NCBI GenBank assembly: GCA_033557465.1
Contig: CM066048.1
Location: 16,468,305 to 16,532,304 of the forward strand
Direction of reading: 5' to 3'
DNA length: 64,000 nucleotides
Source of the DNA: Ichthyophis bannanicus
Taxonomy: Eukaryota; Chordata; Amphibia; Gymnophiona; Ichthyophiidae
The notes beneath the pieces were generated by a model. The model was not told where the DNA came from, searched no databases, and worked only from the letters and a program-made list of their open reading frames with translations. Position 1 is the stretch's first letter, and the number at the start of each line of letters is the position of its first letter. The position numbers and the translations under genes were made by a program. Shown in pieces: positions 19,453 through 30,085 of this stretch.

Positions 19453-20716
19453 CGAGATCCTTTACCAATTTCTCGAGAGCCTCCCCAAATAATAATCTGC
19501 CCTTAAACGGCAGCTTACTGAGGCGGGCCTTAGAAGAACTGTCCGCCGCCCAGCTGCGCAACCAGAGGGACCGGCGCGCTGCTACCGCGGATGCCATACT
19601 GTTAGCCAACGCGCGGATCAAATCATAAAACAGATCCGCCAGGTAAGCCGAGCCGGACTCCAGCCGGGTCACCTCCACCAGACCCTGCTGGTCTAGTCCG
19701 GGGCTCGAGCGCAGTTGCTGTGACCACCGCAGACACGACCGAGCCACCCAAGCCCCACAGATAGAGGCCTGCAATGACACGGCATCCGTATCGAAGGTTT
19801 GCTTGAGCAAGTTATCAACCTTCTTATCCTGCCCGTCCTTGAGGGCCGCCGCCCCCTCAACCGGGATGGTGGTTTTCTTGGTCACTGCGGAGACCGCAGC
19901 ATCCACCCGGGGGGACCTGAACAAGTCCCTGTCCTTGTCAGCAAGAGGATAAAGCCGAGTCATGGTCCGAATCCCCTTCAAACCGGATTCCGGGTGCTCC
20001 CACTCCGCCTGGATCATCTGATCCACCACGCGGTGGACGGGAAAAACCACCTGGGCATCCCTGACTGCTTGAATCAGAGGATCCTCAAGACCCTCCTCCT
20101 CCAGGGACCGCACCGCCGAAAGGTTTAGCGCCTGAAGGGACTCCGTGACCAAAGGAACCAGCTCGTCCCTACGGAACACTCGAATGACCCGAGCCTGATC
20201 TTCCGGCCCAGGGATCTCCCCATCCTCCAAATCCTCCGCTTCAGTCTCAGGATCGCCCTCTGCCTCGGAATCCAGGAGACCCAGGGCGTCCTGCTCTTGT
20301 CCCCCCAACCGAAGCCGCTTGCCCCCGGGCGGTGAGGGACACTGAGCCGCCCCCAAGGACCCCGAGGGGAGGGAGGGGGGCCAGACAGCCGGCAACTGTC
20401 CGGACCTGCTCAGGCGAAATGCCTGATGCATGCGGAGTACAAAATCAGGGGAGAAGTCCATAGTTGAGGCAGCAACAGCCGCCTGCTGGAGCGCAGCCAC
20501 TGAACCGCTGGCCGGAGGAACCGAGCCAGACTGAGGGATGCTTGGAGAAAGAACGCTGTCCCCGGAAGTAGAAGCATCCCCAGGGGTAGCCTGTTCCTGA
20601 ACATTCACAGATTGCTCTAACTCAGAGGGCACTGCAGCACAGCCCCTGCAGATGCCAGAGTCAGTCCCTGCCATCCTGCGGGACCCACAAATCACACACT
20701 GGGGCTTGGAAGCCAT
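19217..20716 (-). CDS. DIRS a2 Gag-like protein
   Basis: 499 codons from ATG at 20716 (MASKPQCVICGSRRM...), chosen because it directly precedes a Cys-rich N-terminus: C-x2-C then C-x2-C in CVICGSRRMAGTDSGICRGC, a possible zinc-binding element. An acidic stretch follows (EAEGDPETEAEDLEDGEIPG), then the conserved core shared with copy a1 (FPVHRVVDQMIQAEW, RVDAAVSAVTKKTTIPVEG, LPFKGRLLFGEALEKLVKD) and an Arg/Ser/Gly basic tail (GFQAFRGAGRGFS) expected to bind RNA. The frame is also open upstream to 20794. It likely forms the nucleoprotein particle of the element. Confidence 0.85.
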   Translation of the reverse strand: MASKPQCVICGSRRMAGTDSGICRGCAAVPSELEQSVNVQEQATPGDASTSGDSVLSPSIPQSGSVPPASGSVAALQQAAVAASTMDFSPDFVLRMHQAFRLSRSGQLPAVWPPSLPSGSLGAAQCPSPPGGKRLRLGGQEQDALGLLDSEAEGDPETEAEDLEDGEIPGPEDQARVIRVFRRDELVPLVTESLQALNLSAVRSLEEEGLEDPLIQAVRDAQVVFPVHRVVDQMIQAEWEHPESGLKGIRTMTRLYPLADKDRDLFRSPRVDAAVSAVTKKTTIPVEGAAALKDGQDKKVDNLLKQTFDTDAVSLQASICGAWVARSCLRWSQQLRSSPGLDQQGLVEVTRLESGSAYLADLFYDLIRALANSMASAVAARRSLWLRSWAADSSSKARLSKLPFKGRLLFGEALEKLVKDLGESKGGRLPEDKPRSNRSTSSARGSFRDQRRFRPSRQWSSQRGRFGARSQGFQAFRGAGRGFSAAGSSSGSSFGRKPQ

Positions 20717-21548
20717 CCCAAGGCCACCTCTGCCCAGGGGAATAGAATAAGACAGCCACAGGAAAGCCCACACCACCTGGGCAATCCTATGCAAATCAGC
20801 CCCGATTTAAAAGTAACTTAACTTTTTTTTTTTTTTTTTTACAAGAAACAAAATATATCCCAGGATCCCTGGGGGGCCCTGAGCAAAATCGCCAGAAAGA
20901 GGAACCCCAAAAACGCTAGGGGAACCTGTGCACAGCGATCAAAAATGCCTGGAAAAGCACTTTTAAAATCCAAAATGGCCGCCGCACTTTTTCACCCGCG
21001 GTAAAAAACGGCGCGAAAATATAAAAACCACCAAATAATATGGAAAACAAATAAAACGACCCTCTAATACAGGGCACACGAGCAGATTGAATAAAAACTG
21101 CCAAATGGGCTCAGGAGAGCCTACAGAAACGCTGGCATCCCAGACAGAGCATTGCACACAAGAAAGAAAAAATGAAATGCAAACTCCTACCAGCTCAGGA
21201 ACAGAAGATTCAGCCACAATCTCCCAGTACCAGGCACTGCCTTATAGGTATGGCAATTCCCCGTCCTGTCTAGGGGAAGCTCACCCAGGGCTGATAAAAT
21301 GTGCTAGGCAGGCAACAGCAGCCAGCAGGTCTGACTTTCTCCTAGTCTCCTGTGGCACAGCTCCAGGGAGACAGGCTTCTTTTGTCTTTCTTATTTTTAA
21401 AGGCACAGCTAGCTACCAAAAACAAAAATAGTAGAGAAATGCCCCAAAACAAACCCTAAAAACAACTAACTAGTGCTGCTCCTGCAAAGGTCACTAAGTG
21501 TGCCCAGAGGACACACTTTTACGTCTACACACTGCAACGAGACTGGAC
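20717..21548 (-). other. DIRS a2 5' leader
   Basis: Untranslated leader between the right ITR and gag, with a 20-base T-run at 20822-20841 (A-run on the coding strand). No ORF of note. Confidence 0.6.
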
Positions 21549-21664
21549 ACACTGGGGGGCTTCTGGGAGCTCCTGCTGGATATGTACTACAGAAGATTTG
21601 ATTGGTCCAGTCTACAGGCTGCAGTGAGAGGGGCAGTACCCGATTGTGGAGGACTAAACTGGAT
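21549..21664 (-). repeat. DIRS a2 inverted terminal repeat (5' side)
   Basis: Mate of 15726-15841. The outer extension to 21677 (TATCCGCACAGGAA) is specific to this end and is copied into the internal complementary region. Confidence 0.92.
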
Positions 21665-21677
21665 ATCCGCACAGGAA

Positions 21678-24420
21678 CAGCCCTTACTACATCCTCCGGT
21701 AACAGATTCCAGAGTTTGATTACACGTTGAGAGAAGAAATATTTTCTCCTATTTGTCTTAAATAGTTTACCCTGTAGCTTCATTACATGCCCCCTAGTCC
21801 TTCTATATTCTAATAGCGTAAACAATTTATCCACGTTTATCCGTTCCACTCCATTCATTAATTTATACACCTCTATCATATCTCCCCTCAGCCGCCTCTT
21901 TTCTAGGTTAAAGAGCCCTAACCTTTTTAGCCTCTCTTCATAGGAGTAGCCTTCCATCCCCTTCACCAATTTGGTGGCTCTTCTCTGTACTTTTTCTAAT
22001 AACTCTATGTCCTTTTTAAGATACGGTGACCAGAATTGCACACAATATTCAAGGTGCGGTCGTACCATGGAGCGATACAGAGGCATTATAATATCCTTTG
22101 TTTTATTCTCCATCCCTTTCCTTAGGATACCTAGCATTCTATTTGCTTTCTTGGCCGCCGCTGCACACTGGGCGGAGGGTTTTAACATGTTATCCACGAT
22201 GACTCCTAAATCTTTTTCCTGGGTGGTGGTTTCTAATGTGGAGCCTTGCATCTTGTAACTATAGTGTGGGTTGTTCTTTCCTAGGTGCATAACTTTGCAC
22301 TTGTCCACATTAAATTTCATCTGCCATTTGGATGCCCAGTCTTCCAATTTATCCAGATCCTCCTGCAGTTTTCCACAATCCTCTTGGGTTTTAACAACTT
22401 TAAACAGTTTTGTGTCATCTGCAAATTTGATTACCTCACTAGTTATTCCCTGTTCCAGGTCATTTATGAATATGTCAAAAAGTAGCGGACCCAGTACAGA
22501 TCCCTGGGGTACTCCACTATTCACCTTTTTCCATTGGGAATATTGGCCATTTAGCCCTACCCTCTGCTTTCTATCTTTTAACCAGTTCCCGATCCACAAT
22601 AGTACACTGCCTCCTATCCCATGACTTTTTAGCTTCGCCAAAAGTCTCTGATGGGGGACCTTGTCAAAAGCTTTCTGAAAGTCCAGATACACTATATCAA
22701 CCGACTCACCTTTGTCTACCTGTTTATGCACACCTTCAAAAAAACAGATCAGATTAGTAAGACAAGATCTGCCTTGTCTAAAGCCATGTTGGCTGTCTCC
22801 CATTAGGCCATGACTATCTGCATGCTGTGTAATTTTGTTCTTTATGATGGCTTCTACCATTTTCCCTGGTACTGACGTCAGGCTCACCGGTCTGTAATTT
22901 CCCGGGTCACCCCTGGAACCCTTTTTAAAAATTGGTGTTACGTTGGCGACCCTCCAATCTTCAGGTATTACAGATGATTTTAATGAAAGTTCACAGATTA
23001 CCAATAACAGGTCTGCAATCTCATATTTCAGTTCTTTCAACACTCTGGGATGTATACCATCCGGTCCAGGTGATTTGCTACTATTCAGTTTATCAAATAG
23101 TTGTAATATATCTTCCCGGTGTAGCGATATTTCTCTCAATTCCTCTGCAGTATCACCTTTAAATACCACTTCAGTCTTGGGTAACACCCCTACATCTTCC
23201 TCAGTAAAGACCGAAGCAAAGAATTCATTCAGTCTCTCTGCTATAGCCTTGTCTCCTCTTACTGCCCCTTTTACCCCTCTATCATCTAATGGTCCAATTG
23301 ACTCTCTCACAGGCCTTTTGCTACGAATGTACTTGAAAAAGTCTTTATTTCGTGTTTTTGCTTCCGTAGCAAGTTTCTTCTCAAATTCCCGCTTTGCCTG
23401 CCTTATCAATGCTTTGCATTTAACTTGCCAGTGCTTGTGCTGTTTCCAGTTTTCATCATTTGGCTCTTTTTTCCATTTTCTGAAGGTTGCTCTTTTGGCA
23501 GCAACAGCCTCTCTGACCTCACCTTTAAACCATGCTGGCAGTTTTTTGGACTTTCTTCCACTTTTCTTAATGCGTGGAATACAGCTGGTCTGGGCTTCGA
23601 GGATAGTATTTTTAAATAACACCCAAGCTTGCTGTAAGTCTTTAACCTTTGGAACCGCTCCTTTTAGTTTTTTCCGAACTATATTCCTCATTCTATCATA
23701 GTCACCCTTTTGAAAGTTAAAAGGTAGTACTGTGGATTCCTTTACTATCTGTCCTCCACTGATTAAATCAAACATGATCATACTATGATCACTATTGCCA
23801 AGTGGTCCCAACACCCTTATTTCTTGCACCAGATCTGGCGTTCCACTAAGGACTAGGTCCAGTATGGCTTCCCCTCTGGTCGGTTCATGAACCAGCTGCT
23901 CCAAGAAGCAGTCATTTATTTCATCTAGAAACTTTATCTCTTTAGCTTGTCCTGCTGTGACACTGTCCCAGTCGATACCGGGGTAATTGAAATCACCCAT
24001 TATTACTACTCTGTTGTGGCTTTTGTTAGCTTCCTTGATTTCTTTGAGCATTTCATCATCCATTTGTTCATTCTGGCCAGGTGGTCGATAGTATACTCCC
24101 ACTGCCATCACCTTCCCCTTCATAAATGGAATTTCAATCCATAGAGATTCTACAGCATATTTTGTTCCCTGCAAAACTTTAATCCTTTCTGACTCAATGC
24201 CCTCTCTAACATAGAGCGCAACCCCTCCACCAATTTGTTCAGCTCTATCATTACGATATAGTTTGTATCCAGGTATCACAGTGTCCCACTGGTTATCCTC
24301 TTTCCACCATGTCTCTGAGAGTGCAATCATATCTAACCTCTCATTTAATGCTATATATTCTAATTCTCCCATCTTATTGTTTAGACTTCTAGCATTGGCA
24401 TACAAGCATTTTAGAGACTG
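21678..24420 (-). CDS. CR1 ORF2: APE endonuclease-reverse transcriptase (3' end displaced)
   Basis: Open from about 24420, with no ATG at the very start of similarity (CLYANARSLNNKMGELEY), down to the DIRS a2 junction. The AP-endonuclease domain has YANARSLNNK, LSETWW, MGDFNYPGIDW and the terminal LGNSDHSMI (S-D-H). RT motifs: SKSPGPDGIHPRVLKEL, NYRPVSLTSVPGKMVE, HGFRQGRSCLTNLI, VYLDFQKAFDKVP, SGVPQGSVLGPLLF, and FADDTKLF at about 22410-22428. The C-terminal domain ([20 protein letters not shown] to [12 protein letters not shown]) is intact. The last ~25 codons and the UTR lie beyond DIRS a2, near 15684. The frame shows no internal stop, unlike the other CR1 copies here. Confidence 0.92.
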
Positions 24421-24553
24421 TATTTATTAATATTAATCTGGCTATTGGTAGGCATGGGTAATTGGGAATCTTTATGCTCTGTCTGCTCCTTACTCAAGGG
24501 CATTTGGGCTACTATACTCCCTTTTGGAACCTCACTGCTTTTGGTAGTATCCT

Positions 24554-25534
24554 TCAAGGATACCTTTGTCCGAACCGTGCGCTCCTGGGTGACTGTCGGC
24601 TTTCCCCTATTTTCTGGTTTAAAAGCTTCTCTATCTCTTTTTTAAAGGTTAATGCCAGCAGTCTGGTCCCATCCTGATTAAGGTGAAGCCCATCCCTTCG
24701 GAAGAGCCCCCCCTTTCCCCAGAATGTTCCCCAGTTCCTAACAAATCCAAAACCCTCATCCTTGCACCATTGTCTCATCCACGCATTGAGACTCCGGAGC
24801 TCTGCCTGTCTTTTGGGTCCTGCACGTGGAACAGGAAGCATTTCGGAGAACGCTATCCTGGAAGTTCTGGATTTCAACTTCCTACCTAAAAGCTTAAATT
24901 TAGCCTCCAGAACTTCCCTACCACATTTTCCTATGTCATTGGTACCAACATGTACCAAGACAGCAGACTCCCCCCCAGCACTATCTATGATCCTATCTAG
25001 GCGGTGCGTGAGATCTGCTACCTTCGCACCAGGCAGGCATGTTACCAGGCGATCCTCACGTCCACCAGCCACCCAGCTATCTACATTCCTAATGATTGAA
25101 TCACCAACTATAACAGCTGTCCTGACCCTCCCCTCATGGGGACATGGCCCTGGAGAAACGTCCTCGGTGCGAGAGGGTTTTACATCACCTGGAGGACAGG
25201 TCCTAGTTACAGGATCACTTCCTGCCACACCAGGGTGATGCTCTCCTGTCACGTGACCTCTCTCCTCCATGGCAACAGGGATGCTGCCAGACTGGAGGTG
25301 GGACTTCAGGACTATATCCCTGTAGGTCTCGTCCATGTACTTCTCTGTCTTTCTTATGTCTTCCAGGTCTGCTACTCTAGCCTCTAGAGAACGGACTTGT
25401 TCCCTGAGAGCAAAGAGCTCCCTGCACTTAGTGCATATGTAGGACCTCTCACCAACTGGGAGATAATCATACATGTGACACTCGATGCAAAAGACTGGAG
25501 AACCCCCATCTCGTTGCTGGACCTCTGACTGCAT
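24554..25534 (-). CDS. CR1 ORF1: zinc-finger and SGNH esterase protein
   Basis: 326 codons from ATG at 25532-25534. The N-terminus has a Cys/His cluster (FCIECHMYDYL...YICTKCRELF) followed by a short coiled-coil (LREQVRSLEARVADLED). After a Pro/Gly-rich linker comes an SGNH/GDSL-hydrolase fold: block I VIVGDSIIRNVD with the nucleophilic Ser, block III VHVGTNDIGK, and block V DGLHLNQDGTRLL with Asp/His. Esterase domains of this type are known in CR1 ORF1 proteins and help RNP function, possibly at membranes. All catalytic residues are visible, so the protein looks functional. It ends about 130 bp before ORF2. Confidence 0.9.
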   Translation of the reverse strand: MQSEVQQRDGGSPVFCIECHMYDYLPVGERSYICTKCRELFALREQVRSLEARVADLEDIRKTEKYMDETYRDIVLKSHLQSGSIPVAMEERGHVTGEHHPGVAGSDPVTRTCPPGDVKPSRTEDVSPGPCPHEGRVRTAVIVGDSIIRNVDSWVAGGREDRLVTCLPGAKVADLTHRLDRIIDSAGGESAVLVHVGTNDIGKCGREVLEAKFKLLGRKLKSRTSRIAFSEMLPVPRAGPKRQAELRSLNAWMRQWCKDEGFGFVRNWGTFWGKGGLFRRDGLHLNQDGTRLLALTFKKEIEKLLNQKIGESRQSPRSARFGQRYP

Positions 25535-25861
25535 CTTAGTTTAAAGCTTGTGTTTAGGTCTTTTAAATCGGTATATAATAAGGATTGGTGTAGATGCTTA
25601 TACTAATAAAAGTGTATCTAATACCCCTAATACACCCTGTGTACCTGAAGCTAATTAATCACAGGTCCTCTGTGTATGACTGATTTGGATTAAGAGCTGC
25701 ACCTGAGAGCAGCCCCTTTCCTCTAAGATGTCCAAGTACCTATAAAACTACAATTTCCCCAGGGGTGGGTGGGTGCTGGGGAGGGAGGGGGGGAGATAAG
25801 TCCTATTAAAGAGGGCAGTTACAAGGTACCCTGTCCTGAACCCTCAGCAGGGGGATGGGGG
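25535..25861 (-). other. CR1 5' UTR, unique linker
   Basis: Non-repetitive leader between the monomer array and the ORF1 start. It contains a G-rich block near 25763-25795 (GGGTGGGTGGGTGCTGGGGA). No ORF. Confidence 0.6.
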
Positions 25862-28012
25862 TACCACACAAGGCCCAGTTAATTGAGAGAGGCAAGGTAA
25901 GTACAGCTGAGAAGGCTGAAACTTGCACACCACTAAGACAAACACTAAATAATTAAACAAACAACAGTTAGACAAACAGTAAATAATTAAATAAACAGCT
26001 AGAACTCACAGTAAGATGTCCCAGGAGGCAAAAATCCACTCACTAGCAGAGCTCTGTAAAAGTTCAGCCTTTCTCTGATCAGAGAAAAGCAAACTAAAAC
26101 AGCCTATGCACACGTGGAGAAAACAGGAACAAGGTTACAGGATACCTCAGGGGGAGGGGGTCAGGGGGAGGAGTCACTCAGGCAGGCAAGGACAGGAAAA
26201 AGCTTAACAGCAGGCTCTGGGGAGAGAGATTAATTCAAAATGGCTACCACACACACAGGGGGAGGAGTCACTCAGGCAGGCAAGGACAGGAAAAGCTTAA
26301 CAACAGCAGGCTCTGGGGAGAGAGATTAATTCAAAATGGCTACCACACAAGGCCAAGTTAATTGAGAGAGGCAAGGTAAGTACAGCTGAGAAGGCTGAAA
26401 CTTGCACACCACTAAGACAAACACTAAATAATTAAACAAACAACAGTTAGACAAACAGTAAATAATTAAATAAACAGCTAGAACTCACAGTAAGATGTCC
26501 CAGGAGGCAAAAATCCACTCACTAGCAGAGCTCTGTAAAAGTTCAGCCTTTCTCTGATCAGAGAAAAGCAAACTAAAACAGCCTATGCACACGTGGAGAA
26601 AACAGGAACAAGGTTACAGGATACCTCAGGGGGGGGGGGTCAGGGGGAGGAGTCACTCAGGCAGGCAAGGACAGGAAAAAGCTTAACAGCAGGCTCTGGG
26701 GAGAGAGATTAATTCAAAATGGCTACCACACACACAGGGGGAGGAGTCACTCAGGCAGGCAAGGACAGGAAAAGCTTAACAACAGCAGGCTCTGGGGAGA
26801 GAGATTAATTCAAAATGGCTACCACACAAGGCCCAGTTAATTGAGAGAGGCAAGGTAAGTACAGCTGAGAAGGCTGAAACTTGCACACCACTAAGACAAA
26901 CACTAAATAATTAAACAAACAACAGTTAGACAAACAGTAAATAATTAAATAAACAGCTAGAACTCACAGTAAGATGTCCCAGGAGGCAAAAATCCACTCA
27001 CTAGCAGAGCTCTGTAAAAGTTCAGCCTTTCTCTGATCAGAGAAAAGCAAACTAAAACAGCCTATGCACACGTGGAGAAAACAGGAACAAGGTTACAGGA
27101 TACCTCAGGGGGAGGGGGTCAGGGGGAGGAGTCACTCAGGCAGGCAAGGACAGGAAAAAGCTTAACAGCAGGCTCTGGGGAGAGAGATTAATTCAAAATG
27201 GCTACCACACACACAGGGGGAGGAGTCACTCAGGCAGGCAAGGACAGGAAAAGCTTAACAACAGCAGGCTCTGGGGAGAGAGATTAATTCAAAATGGCTA
27301 CCACACAAGGCCCAGTTAATTGAGAGAGGCAAGGTAAGTACAGCTGAGAAGGCTGAAACTTGCACACCACTAAGACAAACACTAAATAATTAAACAAACA
27401 ACAGTTAGACAAACAGTAAATAATTAAATAAACAGCTAGAACTCACAGTAAGATGTCCCAGGAGGCAAAAATCCACTCACTAGCAGAGCTCTGTAAAAGT
27501 TCAGCCTTTCTCTGATCAGAGAAAAGCAAACTAAAACAGCCTATGCACACGTGGAGAAAACAGGAACAAGGTTACAGGATACCTCAGGGGGGGGGGGTCA
27601 GGGGGAGGAGTCACTCAGGCAGGCAAGGACAGGAAAAAGCTTAACAGCAGGCTCTGGGGAGAGAGATTAATTCAAAATGGCTACCACACACACAGGGGGA
27701 GGAGTCACTCAGGCAGGCAAGGACAGGAAAAGCTTAACAACAGCAGGCTCTGGGGAGAGAGATTGATTCAAAATGGCTACCACACAAGGCCCAGTTAATT
27801 GAGAGAGGCAAGGTAAGTACAGCTGAGAAGGCTGAAACTTGCACACCACTAAGACAAACACTAAATAATTAAACAAACAACAGTTAGACAAACAGTAAAT
27901 AATTAAATAAACAGCTAGAACTCACAGTAAGATGTCCCAGGAGGCAAAAATCCACTCACTAGCAGAGCTCTGTAAAAGTTCAGCCTTTCTCTGATCAGAG
28001 AAAAGCAAACTC
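25862..28012 (-). repeat. CR1 5' tandem monomers, 479 bp x ~4.5
   Basis: Units start at 25862, 26341, 26820, 27299 and 27778, an exact 479-bp period each time. The fifth unit is cut at the CR1 5' end (28012). Copies are almost identical. Units 1 and 3 share one G-run variant (GGGGGAGGGGGT) and units 2 and 4 another, hinting at amplification as dimers. Each unit also contains an internal near-duplicate of about 95 bp (for example 26163-26256 and 26257-26350). Position and orientation make this the LINE's promoter region, by analogy with mouse L1 monomers. Confidence 0.9.
26111..26343. promoter_or_regulatory. Candidate E-box and YY1 motifs in CR1 monomers
   Basis: Representative unit: palindromic E-box CACGTG at 26111-26116, and two matches to the YY1 consensus AAnATGGCnnC (AAAATGGCTAC at 26237-26247 and 26333-26343). 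The same set recurs in each full unit, giving eight YY1-type sites in the array. YY1 sites position transcription starts in mammalian L1, though there they are in sense orientation; here the motif lies on the strand opposite to the CR1. Activity is inferred only. Confidence 0.45.
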
Positions 28013-28200
28013 TATTGCCCTTTGGGCTAGAAGGGTGGTCACCTCCTGACCTAACAGATTCAGGAGAGAAGGGGGAGAATTGAAACATCTCACCATGGTA
28101 TGGGAAGGAAGGCTGGAGAAATGTAGTTTGTAGCCCTCTCTGATGATAGAGAGGGTCCATTGTTCTGATGTGATTTGCTCCTATCTGGGAGCAAAATGAG
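28013..28200 (-). pseudogene. DIRS b1 RT, N-terminal piece
   Basis: Minus-strand codons at about 28185-28013 read EQITSEQWTLSIIREGYK-like sequence followed by EVTTLLAQRAIE, which joins directly to EVPLLQQGSGFYS beyond the CR1 (15443). This proves that the two parts belong to one interrupted RT ORF. An alternative frame (27915-28160) is a shadow. Confidence 0.75.
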
Positions 28201-28271
28201 TTAACCTTTCTGGAATGGTGAGAGGATCTGGATGTTTTAGAGCCAGAAAGGTTAAGTTCTCTAGAGTTGAG

Positions 28272-30085
28272 TCAAAAACCCTTAGGGGGTTGGGACTGCT
28301 GGGCTGTAGCAGCCCCTGCAGGTTTTGCCCTGGCCTGTTTAGGCTGCTGACGCTTAGGAGCAAAGCGAGCTGCAGAAGATTGTTGGCCAGTATTTGTAGC
28401 AAATCTGGCCTTCTTATAGAAAGGCTTCTTGAAAGATTTTTTCTTGACAGGGGCAGAGGTAGACTTAGAAAGTCTATCTAAAGCAGCATTTTCTGCATCC
28501 ATTTGGGTGGCTTTGATTTGCCACTCCTTACCAAACAGATTCTCACCTGTACAGGGCAGATTTCCCAACCCATCCTGGACCCAGGGTTCTAGATCAGAGG
28601 CCTGGAGCCAAGCAATTCTGCGAGCCGCTATGGCAATACCTGAGGCTCTGCTAGCACCCTCAAAGGAGTCAAAGGCTGCTCTGTTGGAGAACTTTGATAT
28701 ATCTTGGGTATGCTTTAGCAAAAGAAGGAACTCCTCCTTTCTATCCTCTGGGATAAAGGGGAGAAAATGGCGTATTTTCAATGCAATCTTCTTCAGAAAC
28801 ATGCCCATATAGAGGCTGTATGAATTGATTCTAGCAATAAGCATACTTGCTTGGAAGATTTTTCTACCAAAAGCATCCAAAGTCCTACATTCTCTCCCTG
28901 GAGGAGTAGAAGAGTGTCTTTTGGTACTCTTTATCCTTTTCATAGCTGACTGCACCACAATAGAGTGGTGAGGGAGCTGAGTTTTTTGAAAACCAGGAGA
29001 AGGAGGGACACGATACATGGTGTCCAACCGACGAGAATGTGGAGATAGGGTGAGAGGAGTCTCCCATAAGTCCATCATATGTTCTTGAAGAATTTCATGA
29101 ATGGGCAAGGTGACTGCCTCTTTGGGAACCTTAGAGTATCCTAAAATATCAAATCTTTTTGCTCTAGGTTCTTTTTCAGAGGTTACTGAAATAGAGAGAC
29201 CTTTAGCCACTTCAAGGATGAAGTCTTGAAAAGACAAATCCTCTGGAGGAGACATTCTCCTCTTTGGAGAAGAGGGCTCTTCAGGTAGAGTTAGGGATAC
29301 TTCAACAGAGTCATCTGATGAATCAGAATCATCAGAAGACTCGAAGTATCGTCTGTTTGCTTCCAGAGATCGATAAGCGTATCGACCGGTATCGACATCG
29401 GGGGTACCCGGAACCGGATCGGTATCGGGAAAAAACCGGGAACCGGAATCGGTATCCTGGTCGATGTGGATGCCCTGGGTACCGGTATCGGTTGTGGTAC
29501 CGGAACCAGTACCGCTGGCTGCGGTACCGATAGCGTCGCAGCTTTAATAAAAGCCATAATAGCCTGCTGCATGGATTGAACTGTATGATCCATAGATGCC
29601 ACGACTGTCTGGATGTCGGTACCGGAAGAATGAGCCGGTACCCCAGAACAGTCTAACAGGTGATCGGTCGAGGCCGTGCCATCGATGTCAACCTGTAACC
29701 CCATAGGAGGAGCTTTGGAAGCCGGAGCTTCCCGCCGGGGTTGTTTGGCTGGGGCAGTGTCCTCAGGGTCAAGCCCGGGGGCATCTCGATACTTGGAGGG
29801 AGATTTGCCCTTTGAGGACCTGCCAGAGGAATGTTTGGTTACCTGAGATCCATCAGGAGAGGAAGACCTGGAAGATGTCGATGCTGGAGTATCTGTAGAA
29901 AACAGCAAGTGAAACTTGGCTGCTCGGTTTTGTAAGCCATGTTTAGACATCAAAGAACAGGATGGGCAATCCGGAATGGAATGGTGAGGCCCCAAACATT
30001 TAAGACACCATTCATGGGTGTCTGTGACTGATATAGTACCGCTACACTTGGTGCATTTTTTAAAACCAGAGGCTTGTTTCTCCAT
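28272..30085 (-). pseudogene. DIRS b1 Gag-like protein, one frameshift
   Basis: The first frame (30085-29291) begins MEKQASGFKKCTKCSGT and has a C-x2-C...C-x2-C-x4-H zinc-binding pattern (CTKC, CLKCLGPHH). A Ser/Pro-rich region and a Pro-Val/Ile repeat tract (VPVPQPIPVP) follow. Near 29300 the frame shifts to 29255-28272, which carries the structural core (SPPEDLSFQDFILEVAKGL, RRLDTMYRVPPSPGFQKTQL, AFDSFEGASRASGIAIAARR) and a Lys/Arg-rich tail. It is homologous to the Gags of b2 and b3. It probably formed the element's RNP before the frameshift. Confidence 0.8.
29340..29545. repeat. GGTACC/CGGTATCG-rich minisatellite in DIRS b1 gag
   Basis: Degenerate repeats of CCGGTATCGG and GGTACCGG type encode the Pro-Val-Pro-Ile tract of Gag. 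The same GGTACC core forms the palindrome of the terminal repeats (10872-10885, 30404-30417) and recurs at about 29629 and 30197. Confidence 0.6.

Larger units (their letters stand above)
15684..21677 (-). mobile_element. DIRS retrotransposon a2, complete and nearly intact
   Basis: 6.0-kb DIRS with inverted repeats of 116 bp (15726-15841, 21549-21664) that differ at one terminal base at most. It has an internal complementary region at 16163-16258 and three overlapping ORFs on the minus strand (gag, RT/RNase H/MT-like, tyrosine recombinase). It is inserted into the CR1 3' UTR/ORF2 end, with AA shared at the junction and no true duplication, as expected for recombinase-mediated integration. The only visible lesion in coding sequence is one extra base in an A/T run at 16879-16884. 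This is the youngest DIRS in the window. Confidence 0.93.
15443..28012 (-). mobile_element. Full-length CR1 LINE, split by DIRS a2
   Basis: It runs from the tandem 5' monomers (28012 downward) through ORF1 (25534-24554) and ORF2 (about 24420-21678) to the 3' UTR (15684-15443). It ends in the TTATGTTCTTATGTTCTTA tail. It is inserted into the DIRS b1 RT, with CTCT at both edges as a probable short duplication. The 3' part of ORF2 and the UTR are separated by DIRS a2. Apart from that insertion both ORFs are open, so it was potentially autonomous when DIRS a2 arrived. Confidence 0.9.

Noticed and set aside
22943..23701. 252-codon plus-strand frame opposite CR1 ORF2
   Set aside because: Ser/Phe-rich shadow of the CR1 RT coding strand; similar shadows occur opposite the other CR1 copies.
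25862..28012. Possible CRISPR-like or satellite array
   Set aside because: The 479-bp direct repeats lack spacers, end at the CR1 5' terminus and belong to the LINE leader; a host satellite is also unlikely for the same reason.
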